Positions 35,196 through 43,938 of a stretch of 64,000 nt of DNA are shown piece after piece; position 1 is the first letter of the stretch; every line of letters starts with the position of its first letter. The notes beneath the pieces were generated by a model, which saw nothing but the letters and a program-made list of their open reading frames with translations, was not told the DNA's origin and did not search any database. The stretch is from NCBI RefSeq assembly GCF_003112735.1, contig NZ_BFBR01000004.1, positions 164,646 to 228,645 of the forward strand, written 5' to 3'. The position numbers and the translations under genes are program-made. Origin of the DNA: Candidatus Phycosocius bacilliformis (GTDB taxonomy: Bacteria > Pseudomonadota > Alphaproteobacteria > Caulobacterales > Aquidulcibacteraceae).

Positions 35196-36462
35196 AGCGT
35201 CGCACCCGGATGTCTGCCTGCTCTTGATGGCCTGCAAAGCCTTCAATGGCGCAAAGGCGTGAGCAATACTCCCCTATCATCACACTGGCCTCATCGGTCA
35301 AGACGCGCTGATATGTGCAGGTTTTGATGAATTTGCCGACCCACAGTCCGCCGGTGAAGCGGGCGTTGCCGCGCGTTGGTAGGGTGTGATTGGTCCCGAT
35401 GACTTTATCGCCATAGCTGACATTGGTGCGCGCGCCCAGAAAGAGAGCGCCATAATTGGTCATATGGGTGAGGAAATAATCAGGATCGCGCGTCATCACC
35501 TGAACATGCTCGGACGCGATTTGGTCGGCAATGGTCACCATCTCCTCATAGCTGTCTGCAACAATCACCTGGCCATAATCGGCCCACGCTTTCCCAGCGA
35601 TGGCTGCGGTGGGCAGAATCGTCAGTTGGCGGTCAATCTCCGCCAAAGTGTCGCGTGCCAGCTTTTCGCTATTGGTCAACAGAACCGCAGGCGAGTTTGG
35701 ACCATGTTCGGCTTGGCCCAAGAGGTCTGCTGCACATAATTCGCCATCCACGCTGTCATCAGCAATCACCAGCGTTTCGGTTGGCCCAGCCAAGAGGTCA
35801 ATCCCAATGCGACCAAATAATTGACGCTTGGCTTCGGCAACATAAGCATTCCCCGGCCCGACGATCATGTCGACGGGCGCGATGGACGACGTCCCCAAGG
35901 CCATGGCAGCAACGGCCTGCACCCCGCCGACACAATAGATTTCATCAGCGCCAGCCATATGCATGGCCACGACGATCGCCGGGTTGGGCGCGCCTTGATA
36001 GGGTGGGGCGACCGACACAATGCGCTTTACACCGGCGACCTTGGCGGTGACCACACTCATATGCGCAGACGCCACCAGAGGATATTTCCCGCCGGGCACA
36101 TAGCATCCAACACTGTTCACCGGCAGGTTCTTGTGGCCGAGCACCACCCCCGGCAAGGTCTCAACCTCGACATCACGAAGTGCGTCGCGCTGGATCTGGG
36201 CAAAGTTGCGGACCTGGGTTTGAGCAAAGCGAATGTCGTCAATTGTCTGCGGGCTTAGCGCCGCATAAGCGGCCTCTATCGCTTGCCCGTCGAGGCGGAA
36301 GTCGTCTGGAGCCCACTGATCGAACTTTGCCGACCAGTCGCGCACGGCAGCATCACCGCGGGACTTGATGTCCTGGATGATGGCTTCCACAGTGGCACGG
36401 ACGCTGGCATCAGCCTCAGCCGCGGCGTCTTCGCTGATTCCGGTCTTGAGATATCTGGCCAA
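35173..36462 (-). CDS. Histidinol-dehydrogenase-family alcohol dehydrogenase
   Basis: This is a 429-residue zinc- and NAD-dependent dehydrogenase of the HisD family. A TTG at 36462 has GGAGG exactly 5 nt upstream; an earlier in-frame TTG (36477) lies before that site. Zinc and catalytic positions are conserved: Gln250, His253, Glu318-His319, Asp352, His412. No other his gene is nearby and neighbours are catabolic, so it more likely oxidises a primary alcohol to a carboxylate, as sulfopropanediol dehydrogenase (HpsN) does. First gene of the five-gene operon, divergent from an SDR gene. Confidence 0.85.
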   Translation of the reverse strand: MARYLKTGISEDAAAEADASVRATVEAIIQDIKSRGDAAVRDWSAKFDQWAPDDFRLDGQAIEAAYAALSPQTIDDIRFAQTQVRNFAQIQRDALRDVEVETLPGVVLGHKNLPVNSVGCYVPGGKYPLVASAHMSVVTAKVAGVKRIVSVAPPYQGAPNPAIVVAMHMAGADEIYCVGGVQAVAAMALGTSSIAPVDMIVGPGNAYVAEAKRQLFGRIGIDLLAGPTETLVIADDSVDGELCAADLLGQAEHGPNSPAVLLTNSEKLARDTLAEIDRQLTILPTAAIAGKAWADYGQVIVADSYEEMVTIADQIASEHVQVMTRDPDYFLTHMTNYGALFLGARTNVSYGDKVIGTNHTLPTRGNARFTGGLWVGKFIKTCTYQRVLTDEASVMIGEYCSRLCAIEGFAGHQEQADIRVRRYGKKEAA

Positions 36463-36514
36463 AAGAGCCTCCTGCAACTTGTCTTAGGAATGAATTGAGG
36501 GATAGGCTAACGGA

Positions 36515-36531
36515 AATGACTGCGAATGCAA
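36515..36531 (-). promoter_or_regulatory. Shared regulatory motif, site A (HisD-operon/SDR)
   Basis: AATGACTGCGAATGCAA lies between the divergent HisD-like and SDR genes. It differs by one base from site B. Read on the minus strand it begins TTGCAT, a plausible -35 for the HisD operon with a weak TAGCCT -10 downstream. Probable operator of the embedded LacI protein. Confidence 0.6.
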
Positions 36532-36566
36532 AGGCGAAATCGCGTGATAGTGAACAGGATGCAGTA

Positions 36567-37322
36567 ATGGGCACACAAACCAAGATTCCAAGCTGGGCTG
36601 CGGGCCTCTCAGGAGCCAGAGCGGTTGTAACAGGTGCCAGTCGGGGGCTGGGTGCTGCCATTGCGCTGGCTCTTGCAGAAGCCGGTGCCCACGTTCTGGC
36701 TGTGGCGCGCCACGCCGAGGAGCTGGAGGCGCTGGCAGCCCATCACACAGAGATTGAGCCGTGGGTCGGCGATGTTACCGACGCCGACTTTGTCGCAGAA
36801 CTTGCCGGCAAGGATATTGATATTCTTGTGAATAATGCTGGCACAAATCACCCCATGCTGATGGAAGACGTCGACACGCAGACGCTGGACCGCATGCTGA
36901 ATCTCAATGTGCGTGCGGCGTTTCTGGTGGCTCAAGCCGCAGTAAAATCTATGTTGGAGCATGGGCGAGGTGGCTCCATCATCAATGTCACCAGCCAGAT
37001 GGGCCATGTCGGCTCACCCAAACGCACCGTCTATTGCATGACCAAGCATGCGCTTGAAGGCCTGACCAAGGCCATGGCCGTCGAGCTTGCTCCACGCGGA
37101 ATACGGGTCAATTCCGTGGCACCCACCTTTATCGAAACCCCGATGACAAAGCCGATGCTGGATGATCCAGCCTTTATGGCCTTTGTGACCGACATGATCC
37201 CGCTGGGTCGACTGGGCCAACCCGAAGATGTCGCCGCAGCAATTGTCTATCTCGCCAGTCCGGCAGCCAAAATGGTAACCGGCACCAGCCTCTTGGTGGA
37301 TGGCGGCTGGACGGCGCGTTAG
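36567..37322 (+). CDS. Short-chain dehydrogenase/reductase
   Basis: This is a 251-residue classical SDR. The ATG at 36567 (MGTQTKIPSWA) has AGGA 8 nt upstream; in-frame starts at 36495 and 36516 would add a tail that overlaps the regulatory motif. Landmarks are the cofactor loop TGASRGLGAA, NNAG, active-site YCMTKHA and C-terminal DGGWTAR. It probably reduces or oxidises a hydroxyl of the pathway substrate, with NAD(H) or NADP(H). Divergent from the HisD-like operon. Confidence 0.87.
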   Translation: MGTQTKIPSWAAGLSGARAVVTGASRGLGAAIALALAEAGAHVLAVARHAEELEALAAHHTEIEPWVGDVTDADFVAELAGKDIDILVNNAGTNHPMLMEDVDTQTLDRMLNLNVRAAFLVAQAAVKSMLEHGRGGSIINVTSQMGHVGSPKRTVYCMTKHALEGLTKAMAVELAPRGIRVNSVAPTFIETPMTKPMLDDPAFMAFVTDMIPLGRLGQPEDVAAAIVYLASPAAKMVTGTSLLVDGGWTAR

Positions 37323-37331
37323 AGTGAAAAA

Positions 37332-37354
37332 GGGGCCGGTGCCAAACCGGCCCC
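37332..37354 (-). terminator. Intrinsic terminator of the second TonB receptor gene
   Basis: A 9-bp GC stem (GGGGCCGGT/ACCGGCCCC) with a 5-nt loop. On the minus strand it is followed directly by five Ts (37327-37331 complement), a classical terminator for the receptor gene. It also lies after the convergent SDR gene. Confidence 0.82.
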
Positions 37355-37385
37355 AGCCCCTTCACGGCATGTTATGAACAGATGA

Positions 37386-40034
37386 TCAGAAGCGCAGATT
37401 GGCTTTGATCCCCCAAAGTTTCGGGGGTGCATAGCTGGCCTGCAAGGCACCACCGCCACCCCAAACAAAGCGTTGGGCCGTGGCTTCATCGGTCACATTA
37501 TTGACGAAGGCCGCCAGCGACAAATTGTCATTAATGTCCCAAGTCACACGCAGATCGAGCTTGGTGTAGGCGTCCTGCTTGTCAAGGATCGAATTGGCTG
37601 GCTGGCCATAGAAGCCACTGTTGAAGGTCAGCACGGCCAGCGGCGTGACTTGTCCCAGACCACCCAGGTCAAAGACATATTGCGCCGAGAAGCTGCCCGA
37701 ATAATCCGAAGCATATGGCAGCTTTTTGCCCGTCAGGTCACAACCGAAAGCCAAGGCGGGTGCACCAGGCGCGCCCGTCCCAGTCCCCGGCACAGGACCG
37801 CATTTATAGCCAGGAGCAAAGATGCGACGCTGTCCGGCATTGGCAATGGTGACGCCATTCACAACAGTTGGGGTCAATTGGGTTGCATCAGCCACCACAA
37901 TCGAGGTCCCAAACGGCAGGGGCACATTGGTATAGTCGGTGTATTTGGCATCGAGTACCGACAGTGACAGGTTCAACGTGAGATCATCAATCGGCCGCCA
38001 CACAGCCTCGATTTCAGCCCCTTTTGCTTCTGCCTTCCCGCTGTTTTCAATGATCGACAAGGTGGTATTGCCGGCCGGAATCTGGCGCTGCTCTTGCAGG
38101 CTGTCATACTGATTGAAGAAGGCAGCAACATTCAGCTGCAAACTATTGTCGAGGAAGCGGTTCTTGCTGCCGATTTCATACGCCGTCACTTCTTCGGGCT
38201 TGAAGGTCGGGGTCAGCGCCGCCTGATTTTGACCAGAGTTGAAGCCACCCGAACGGAAGCCCGTCGACACCGAACCATAGATCAAGCGGTCCTCACTGAT
38301 CTGATAATCCGCTGCCAGACGCCATGTCAGCTTTTCAAACTCGGCTGTGTCATAGGTTGCCCCTGTCAGCACGGCCGGGTTGGACGCCAAGCAGGCAAAA
38401 CCCGGACGCGGCTGAATCGCCGTGGGTGCGAACACGCAATTGGTGGCTACCCCACGTGACCCAAAGGCACTGTCGGGAATGCCGCCGGTGCGCAGGGTAA
38501 TGGCAGTGCCGACTGGTGTGGGCGGGGTCCCTGTCAGGGGCAGAACCGCCGCAGCATTGGCGAAGCGGAAGTCCTTGGTGTCGCGGGTAAAGCGCAGGCC
38601 TGCGGTCAATTTCAGGGCTTCGGTAACCGCATATGTGCCTTGGGCATAAGCGGCAATCGACTTGGTGTCGGCACGCTGCTCATCATAGAAACCTGCCCCT
38701 GCAACAGGCAGGGATACCGGCGCACCAACACCCCGGACTGTGCGGGCGACCTGCTCGTTGATGAAGACGCCCCGCAGTTTATCGTCGAAATAATAGGCCC
38801 CAACCACATAGCTGAGCGGACCGTTCCCACGCGAAAGAACTTGCAATTCCTGGCTGAAGGTCTCAGCCGATGTCAGCTGGTAATCGGTGCCAATCGTACT
38901 GGCCGAAAAGTCAGTATCAGAGGTTCGCACCGCGACAAAATCGGCAAAGCCTGTGATCGACTTGATGGTGAAGCTGTCGAAATCATAGGTGATGTTTACA
39001 CTGGTATTCTTGGATGTGAGATCCAACACGGTTTTTTGGTCGGTATCAATCGTGTACGGATCACCAGCAGCAAACAACGGAATACCGGCATCAATCGTCA
39101 ATGGCGCATCGACCACGCCGTCACGGTTACCGCCACGCGTGTTTAGATTGCGGATCGGTGTTGCATTGAACAATTGCTGGTTGGACGGGACGTCAAAGAA
39201 CGTACCCACCAATTTATAGCCAAAGGCTGATCCGCCGGCACCACCCCGGCTTCCCCGGTCAATCTTGATTGTGGCGGTCAACCTGTCGGTCGGCTTCAGC
39301 AAGAGGGCCGCGCGAGCATAACGGGTGTTTTCGTCAAACAGATTATTGCCGCTTGGGTTCACGTTTTTGACGTAACCATCATCATCCTCAGACACACCAC
39401 TGATCCGCAGAGCAGCAATGTCAGACACAGGGATATTCACAAACGGCTCGATCCGCACCTTGTTATTCTCGCCGACCGTCACGTCGAGCCCCGCTTTGAA
39501 CTGGCCAAGCCGGGGCTGAGCGGTCGCAATCGAGATGTTTCCACCGAACGTATTGCGGCCATACAAGGTGCCCTGAGGCCCACGCAGCACTTCAACACGC
39601 TCAAGATCGACAAAGCCCAAAGTGGCTTGGGCGGCGCGCGACTGATAGACCCCGTCAATAAAGAAGCCGATGGTGGTATCGCCATTGACGCCAACATTTT
39701 CAGTGCGAACACCGCGTATGGCCGGACGCGCATCCACGCCCGAACGGCCGAAAGTCAAACCAGGGACCGCATTCTCCAGACGCGACATATCGGTCAAACC
39801 GCGCGACTGGATCTGAGCCGCGCTAAAGGCCGAAACCGACAGCGGGACATTCTGCAGGTTTTCTTCCCGACGCTGGGCAGTCACAACCACCGTCTCAATC
39901 CCGCGCTCGGGCTCGGCCGTGGCTTCAGATGTGCTTTGCTGGGCGAAGGCTGGGGTCGCGACCACAAATGCCAAGCCTGAAATGGTTGCTAAAAGAGTCT
40001 TTCTTGTCGCGTGAGTGACGAAATCATTAAGCAT
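37386..40034 (-). CDS. TonB-dependent receptor (FecA/FyuA-like)
   Basis: This is an 882-residue outer-membrane receptor from the ATG at 40034, which has a GGGGGAT purine stretch upstream and gives signal ...FVVATPAFAQQ. The plug begins VVVTAQRREENLQNVPLSVSAFSA and contains RGVRTE and LRGPQGTLYGRNTFGG. The barrel ends in Phe. This receptor type in sphingomonads and Caulobacterales often imports aromatic, terpenoid or other small hydrophobic compounds. Its promoter carries site B of the shared motif, tying it to the LacI-controlled catabolic island. Confidence 0.9.
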   Translation of the reverse strand: MLNDFVTHATRKTLLATISGLAFVVATPAFAQQSTSEATAEPERGIETVVVTAQRREENLQNVPLSVSAFSAAQIQSRGLTDMSRLENAVPGLTFGRSGVDARPAIRGVRTENVGVNGDTTIGFFIDGVYQSRAAQATLGFVDLERVEVLRGPQGTLYGRNTFGGNISIATAQPRLGQFKAGLDVTVGENNKVRIEPFVNIPVSDIAALRISGVSEDDDGYVKNVNPSGNNLFDENTRYARAALLLKPTDRLTATIKIDRGSRGGAGGSAFGYKLVGTFFDVPSNQQLFNATPIRNLNTRGGNRDGVVDAPLTIDAGIPLFAAGDPYTIDTDQKTVLDLTSKNTSVNITYDFDSFTIKSITGFADFVAVRTSDTDFSASTIGTDYQLTSAETFSQELQVLSRGNGPLSYVVGAYYFDDKLRGVFINEQVARTVRGVGAPVSLPVAGAGFYDEQRADTKSIAAYAQGTYAVTEALKLTAGLRFTRDTKDFRFANAAAVLPLTGTPPTPVGTAITLRTGGIPDSAFGSRGVATNCVFAPTAIQPRPGFACLASNPAVLTGATYDTAEFEKLTWRLAADYQISEDRLIYGSVSTGFRSGGFNSGQNQAALTPTFKPEEVTAYEIGSKNRFLDNSLQLNVAAFFNQYDSLQEQRQIPAGNTTLSIIENSGKAEAKGAEIEAVWRPIDDLTLNLSLSVLDAKYTDYTNVPLPFGTSIVVADATQLTPTVVNGVTIANAGQRRIFAPGYKCGPVPGTGTGAPGAPALAFGCDLTGKKLPYASDYSGSFSAQYVFDLGGLGQVTPLAVLTFNSGFYGQPANSILDKQDAYTKLDLRVTWDINDNLSLAAFVNNVTDEATAQRFVWGGGGALQASYAPPKLWGIKANLRF

Positions 40035-40071
40035 CGCAAGATCCCCCTCGGTTTTTCGTGCAAAGATATGA

Positions 40072-40094
40072 TTGCATAATGACTTCGAATGCAA
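40072..40094 (-). promoter_or_regulatory. Shared regulatory motif, site B (TonB receptor)
   Basis: The site holds AATGACTTCGAATGCAA (40078-40094) and a wider inverted repeat with outer arms TTGCAT/ATGCAA 11 nt apart. On the minus strand TTGCAT followed after 17 nt by TCATAT makes a promoter, with the symmetric core in the spacer. It ends 38 nt before the receptor start. Operator function inferred from recurrence. Confidence 0.62.
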
Positions 40095-40256
40095 GCAGAA
40101 TTTATCAGGCTGATCCCAACCCCAGACACAAAAATGGGCACTTACGCACGAGAATCAGACAAGTGTTGCAGAATTGTCGACACGGCCCGCGTCCATAGAC
40201 GGTGGCGTACTGATTGCTGGATCGATTATACGCATGCGCATGCAAGCCTGATGAGA

Positions 40257-41861
40257 TCAGACCATATGCTCAAACAGCGCAAGCCCCACCAAGGTTGCCG
40301 CCAGATAGGCCAAGAGCCAAAGGCTTTGCCGATCAATCGCGCCGGGCATGGTGTTCCAATTGCCATCCTTGAGCGGTCTGCCCTCGCGCGCAAAGCGGGC
40401 TTGCTGGCCCGGCACCGAGAAAGGTGACCATTCGGCTTGCTTGCCGTCGAGCAGGCGGCTGGCCGTCCAGCCCACAACAATGGTAGCTGTTCCTCCGATC
40501 AGGCAGAACCAGGGCCATGCAATCTCGGTCTGCGTGGCCACAAACGAAATGATGGCAAAGCCCGCCACCACACCTACCATGAGGCCACGTTCGGTGGTGT
40601 GTTTGGAAAAAAATCCCAAGCCATACATGCCGAGCTTGGCACCGACAAAATAGCTGCCAATCTTGCTTAAGACCTCAAGGATCGAGCCGCTGGACTGGGC
40701 ATAGAGGATCGCCGGGCCAATGATGATGACAGCCCACAACACTGTCGCATACCGGGTCGCGCGCAAATAATGGGCATCATCGCCATCTTTCTTGAAGTAG
40801 CGTTGGTAGAAGTCGACGACACTGGCGGTTGCCATGGAGTTAAACGCCGAACTTAAAGTCGACATAGAGGCAGCAAGGACTGCCGCGGCCAAAATGCCCA
40901 GAAGGCCTGGAACGCCTGATTCAGCGGCAAATTGCAGAATGATCTGATTGGGCTGATCAAATGGCTTACCGTCATAATAGCCATAAGCCAGCACACCGAT
41001 GAAAAAGAAGAGGAAATAGATTGGAAACGCGGCATAGCCCATCAACAGATAGGATTTCTTGGCATCGCCAATACTCTTGGCCCCCAGCGTGCGCTGAACC
41101 ATCATTTGGTTGGCACCATAGACAGTGATGTGGAACAGCGTCATGCCCAAAAGGCCTGAATAGATCGTTGTGGCGACGGTTGGGTCCGGGGTTGTGTCAA
41201 TCGCGCTGAGGCGTCCCAATTGCTTCAGATGCGCCAATACCTCACCGACCGGGGTGGGCATGGATACAAATAAAGCGATCAGAATGATGATCGCGCCACC
41301 AAACAATACAACGGCCTGAAAGACATCGGTCCAGATCACAGCAAGCATGCCGCCCATGGTTGTGTAAATCAGCGCCATAATGGTGATGATGACCACAGCC
41401 GCAGGAATGGAAATGCCGGTGATAAACTTCAACACAAGGGCCGTGGCAAACAGAATGGCTGCGGTGGAAAGTCCCTGCGTCACCAAAAAGATCGACGACA
41501 TCACGGCCCGCGAAAGCTGACCAAACCGGCGCTCTTGATATTCATAGATCGAGGCGACGCCACTCATGTAAAAGAAGGGCAGGAAAAAGCCGGTTACAAG
41601 AATGATAACAATCGGATAGTTCAGATGTATGGCCAGAGCTGCCAGACCGTCCTTATAGGCCCAAGCCGGTGCACCCAGGAATGACAGCGCACTGATATAG
41701 GTTGCAATCACAGACAGGCCGATGGCCCACCAAGGTGTGTTGCCGCTGCCGAGATTAAATTCCTTCGCGGTGGTGACTTTGCGGCCAAGAATATAGCCAA
41801 GCACCAGATTGCCGATCAAAAAGGCGATAACGATTGCCCAATCCAGTGCTTCAAATTTCAT
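40257..41861 (-). CDS. Sodium:solute symporter (SSS family)
   Basis: This is a 534-residue integral membrane protein with about 13 hydrophobic helices in SSS order. The N-terminus reads DWAIVIAFLIGNLVLGYILGRK with ATYISALSFLGAPAWAYKDG after it, and YQRRF-like loop YEYQERRFG follows helix 3. It should carry the pathway substrate or an intermediate across the inner membrane, complementing the TonB receptor. The start overlaps the SnoaL-like gene stop (ATGA), so both share a transcript controlled from site C. Confidence 0.87.
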   Translation of the reverse strand: MKFEALDWAIVIAFLIGNLVLGYILGRKVTTAKEFNLGSGNTPWWAIGLSVIATYISALSFLGAPAWAYKDGLAALAIHLNYPIVIILVTGFFLPFFYMSGVASIYEYQERRFGQLSRAVMSSIFLVTQGLSTAAILFATALVLKFITGISIPAAVVIITIMALIYTTMGGMLAVIWTDVFQAVVLFGGAIIILIALFVSMPTPVGEVLAHLKQLGRLSAIDTTPDPTVATTIYSGLLGMTLFHITVYGANQMMVQRTLGAKSIGDAKKSYLLMGYAAFPIYFLFFFIGVLAYGYYDGKPFDQPNQIILQFAAESGVPGLLGILAAAVLAASMSTLSSAFNSMATASVVDFYQRYFKKDGDDAHYLRATRYATVLWAVIIIGPAILYAQSSGSILEVLSKIGSYFVGAKLGMYGLGFFSKHTTERGLMVGVVAGFAIISFVATQTEIAWPWFCLIGGTATIVVGWTASRLLDGKQAEWSPFSVPGQQARFAREGRPLKDGNWNTMPGAIDRQSLWLLAYLAATLVGLALFEHMV

Positions 41862-42871
41862 TGTGTCCCCCGCGGCTCCGCCGATGCACCAAGGTCAGCA
41901 AACAGATCAATGCCAAATTGTTTGAGAAGATCGACCATGTCGATGAAGACCCAATTCTCGTCCAAGAAATCCCCGTCACGACGCCAGAAGTCCATCACCC
42001 GCATCGTGATACGCTTGCCCGTTGCGCTCAGCCCCAGCCAGCCGTCTCCGGCATGCGTGGCATTGATGCTGGGCCATCCCGAGGACGCGACATAAGTCCC
42101 CTCGCCAATCCGGCAGCGATGATTGCCGCCGATCCGGTCAGGGAAGGCGGTCAGAAATGGGCGCTGGTGGGTTTGTTCATAATTGTGGTGACCACGGGCG
42201 CTGCCAATGCCACCTGGGCCGTACCAATAAAATTCTGGCGTCCAAAACTGCGTCATCCCCATGCTTTTGAGGGATTTTCCATCATAACGCATCAGACCTG
42301 CAATCATGGCCTCGACCAGCTTCAAGCTCTTGTCACCCTCCGTAGGGTCGATGCCCACAAGCCCCAGCCCATCCTGCGTCCGCGGCACCGGCGACCACGT
42401 TTCGCCCAATTGCGCCCGCAGAGGCCAGGCACCACACTCAATCAGCAAGCGGGCGATATCAAGAAGGACAATGCTTTCAACCACCTGCCCCTGTTCAACC
42501 CGCTCAAACCAGCCAAAACGTAGCCAGTGGAATCGCGATGTCGGCTTAAGTCCGAAAAATGGCCTGTCGAAACGACCGACCAGCCAGCCATAACTGGCCA
42601 GCCAGTCACCGCCCTTAAACTGGCCCTGCAACAAAATGTCTGTTCGCCGCTCAAGACCTGAAAAGGAGGCCAGAAGAGGCGCGAAGAAATGCTGCTTGAT
42701 GGCCTCGCGCCCCACCAGAGCATCTCCGGCACTGCGGTCGAACGGCGCACAGACAGATAGCGTTGCATTGGACGCATAAAGATGCCCCAGCAAGCGATCG
42801 ACATGGGTCGCCATGTCGCTGTTGGTTTGCAAAATCTGCCAGTAATCGCGCTTCAGGTTTTTTGGATCGAT
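41858..42871 (-). CDS. Double SnoaL/NTF2-like domain protein
   Basis: This ~337-residue protein is apparently made of two NTF2/SnoaL-like alpha+beta barrels. The C-terminal half (GSARGHHNYEQTHQRPFLTAFPDRIGG ... MRVMDFWRRDGDFLDENWVFIDMVDLLKQFGIDLF) reads like a SnoaL ester-cyclase. The N-terminal half is more divergent. Such folds act as cyclases, isomerases, hydratases or epoxide hydrolases. I show the ATG at 42871; ATG 42883 or one near 42814 are alternatives, and none has a ribosome site. Coupled to the symporter gene. Biochemical step unknown. Confidence 0.7.
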   Translation of the reverse strand: MDPKNLKRDYWQILQTNSDMATHVDRLLGHLYASNATLSVCAPFDRSAGDALVGREAIKQHFFAPLLASFSGLERRTDILLQGQFKGGDWLASYGWLVGRFDRPFFGLKPTSRFHWLRFGWFERVEQGQVVESIVLLDIARLLIECGAWPLRAQLGETWSPVPRTQDGLGLVGIDPTEGDKSLKLVEAMIAGLMRYDGKSLKSMGMTQFWTPEFYWYGPGGIGSARGHHNYEQTHQRPFLTAFPDRIGGNHRCRIGEGTYVASSGWPSINATHAGDGWLGLSATGKRITMRVMDFWRRDGDFLDENWVFIDMVDLLKQFGIDLFADLGASAEPRGTQ

Positions 42872-42883
42872 CATCCAAAGCAT

Positions 42884-42900
42884 ATTGACTTCGAATGCAA
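42884..42900 (-). promoter_or_regulatory. Shared regulatory motif, site C (SnoaL/symporter and cupin genes)
   Basis: ATTGACTTCGAATGCAA, one base different from site B, with outer GCAT/ATGC arms at the same 11-nt spacing (42880-42897). It overlaps the apparent start codons of both divergent genes. So one or both starts are misplaced or the messages are leaderless. Same orientation as sites A and B relative to minus-strand operons. Confidence 0.6.
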
Positions 42901-43931
42901 CGGTCGTAAACCCTTATTTTGAGGCCCGACGCTTTTGGGGTGTTGAAAATGTCTGTGGACTGGCAGGCTCAGCTGATTGGATGGTTTGGGTGACCCAAGA
43001 TTTTGTCTCTACCGCCCCAGAATCGCAGGACTTAACGACACGGCGGGATTGGGAAGCGCGACTTGTCCGCTATGTTGATCTGCGTCCCTGCTACAACGCC
43101 TTTATCGACTGCAGAACACCTGGGTCTGAAGCCAAGGAAAATTTCACCATTATTGGGCCGGGCGTCTCGGAGAACCCAGAACAATATGTTCATATTGCCG
43201 AACCGCACGGCTTTAACATCGGTGGCGCACGCCAGCCGCCCGCCTGTGTCAATTCCCAACACAGCCATGACACCGCAGAAGTGTTTCTGGTGCATTCGGG
43301 GCACTGGCGTTTTGACCTTGGTGAGTATGGTCAAGATGCGCAGGTCAAACTGGGGCCTGGGGATGTCATTTCCATTCCCACCGGCATGTTCCGTGGCTTT
43401 ACCAATATCGGAAGCGATACGGGGTTTCTTTGGGCCGTGTTGGGCGAAGATGATCCCGGTCGCGTCTTGTGGGCCCCGGAGGTCTTTCGGCTCGCCCGCG
43501 AACATGGGCTCGTGCTGTTGGAATCAGGCCAACTGATTGATACGATTGCCGGTCAAAAAGTTCCCCCAGACGCTGCCATCATGCCGGAAACCACTGCTGA
43601 GCAAGTTGCCGCTTTACACGTGCCAAGTGCTGCGGAGGCAGCAGGCTTTGTGGCCAAGGCCAAACCTGGCTCGCACCCGATCATCCATAAGGATGGCATA
43701 TTGCGCGGCGAACATGGCTTCTCCCTGTCGCAAGTCAGCCTTAAGCCGGGTGATTTGCTGACCGATTGTGCCGGCAGCGTTATCTTCATTCATCAAGGTG
43801 CCGCCAAGCTGGTGTGCGATGATGGCGCCTTGGATCTTGCCGCGGGCGATACTTTGTCCATACCCCTGGGTCGCCAGCCTGCTATCATTGCCGCAGCCGA
43901 CAGCCTCATTCATGTCGTGAAGAAAGTTTGA
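42885..43931 (+). CDS. Double-cupin protein
   Basis: This is a 348-residue protein starting at a TTG without ribosome site; later in-frame starts would remove conserved-looking sequence (VNPYFEARRFWG). Residues ~115-195 form a cupin with metal-type residues (NSQHSHDTAEVFLVHSGHW ... PGDVISIPTGMFRG). A second, more degenerate cupin is near 270-345 (LKPGDLLTDCAGSVIFIHQG). It resembles gentisate-dioxygenase-like or isomerase cupins, but function is unassigned. It leads a plus-strand operon with two SnoaL-like genes. Confidence 0.72.
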   Translation: MTSNATVVNPYFEARRFWGVENVCGLAGSADWMVWVTQDFVSTAPESQDLTTRRDWEARLVRYVDLRPCYNAFIDCRTPGSEAKENFTIIGPGVSENPEQYVHIAEPHGFNIGGARQPPACVNSQHSHDTAEVFLVHSGHWRFDLGEYGQDAQVKLGPGDVISIPTGMFRGFTNIGSDTGFLWAVLGEDDPGRVLWAPEVFRLAREHGLVLLESGQLIDTIAGQKVPPDAAIMPETTAEQVAALHVPSAAEAAGFVAKAKPGSHPIIHKDGILRGEHGFSLSQVSLKPGDLLTDCAGSVIFIHQGAAKLVCDDGALDLAAGDTLSIPLGRQPAIIAAADSLIHVVKKV

Positions 43932-43938
43932 AGCCGCG

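Noticed and set aside
35173-36462. Annotation as hisD of histidine biosynthesis
   Set aside because: No other histidine genes nearby and the operon is catabolic; kept as a HisD-family dehydrogenase only.
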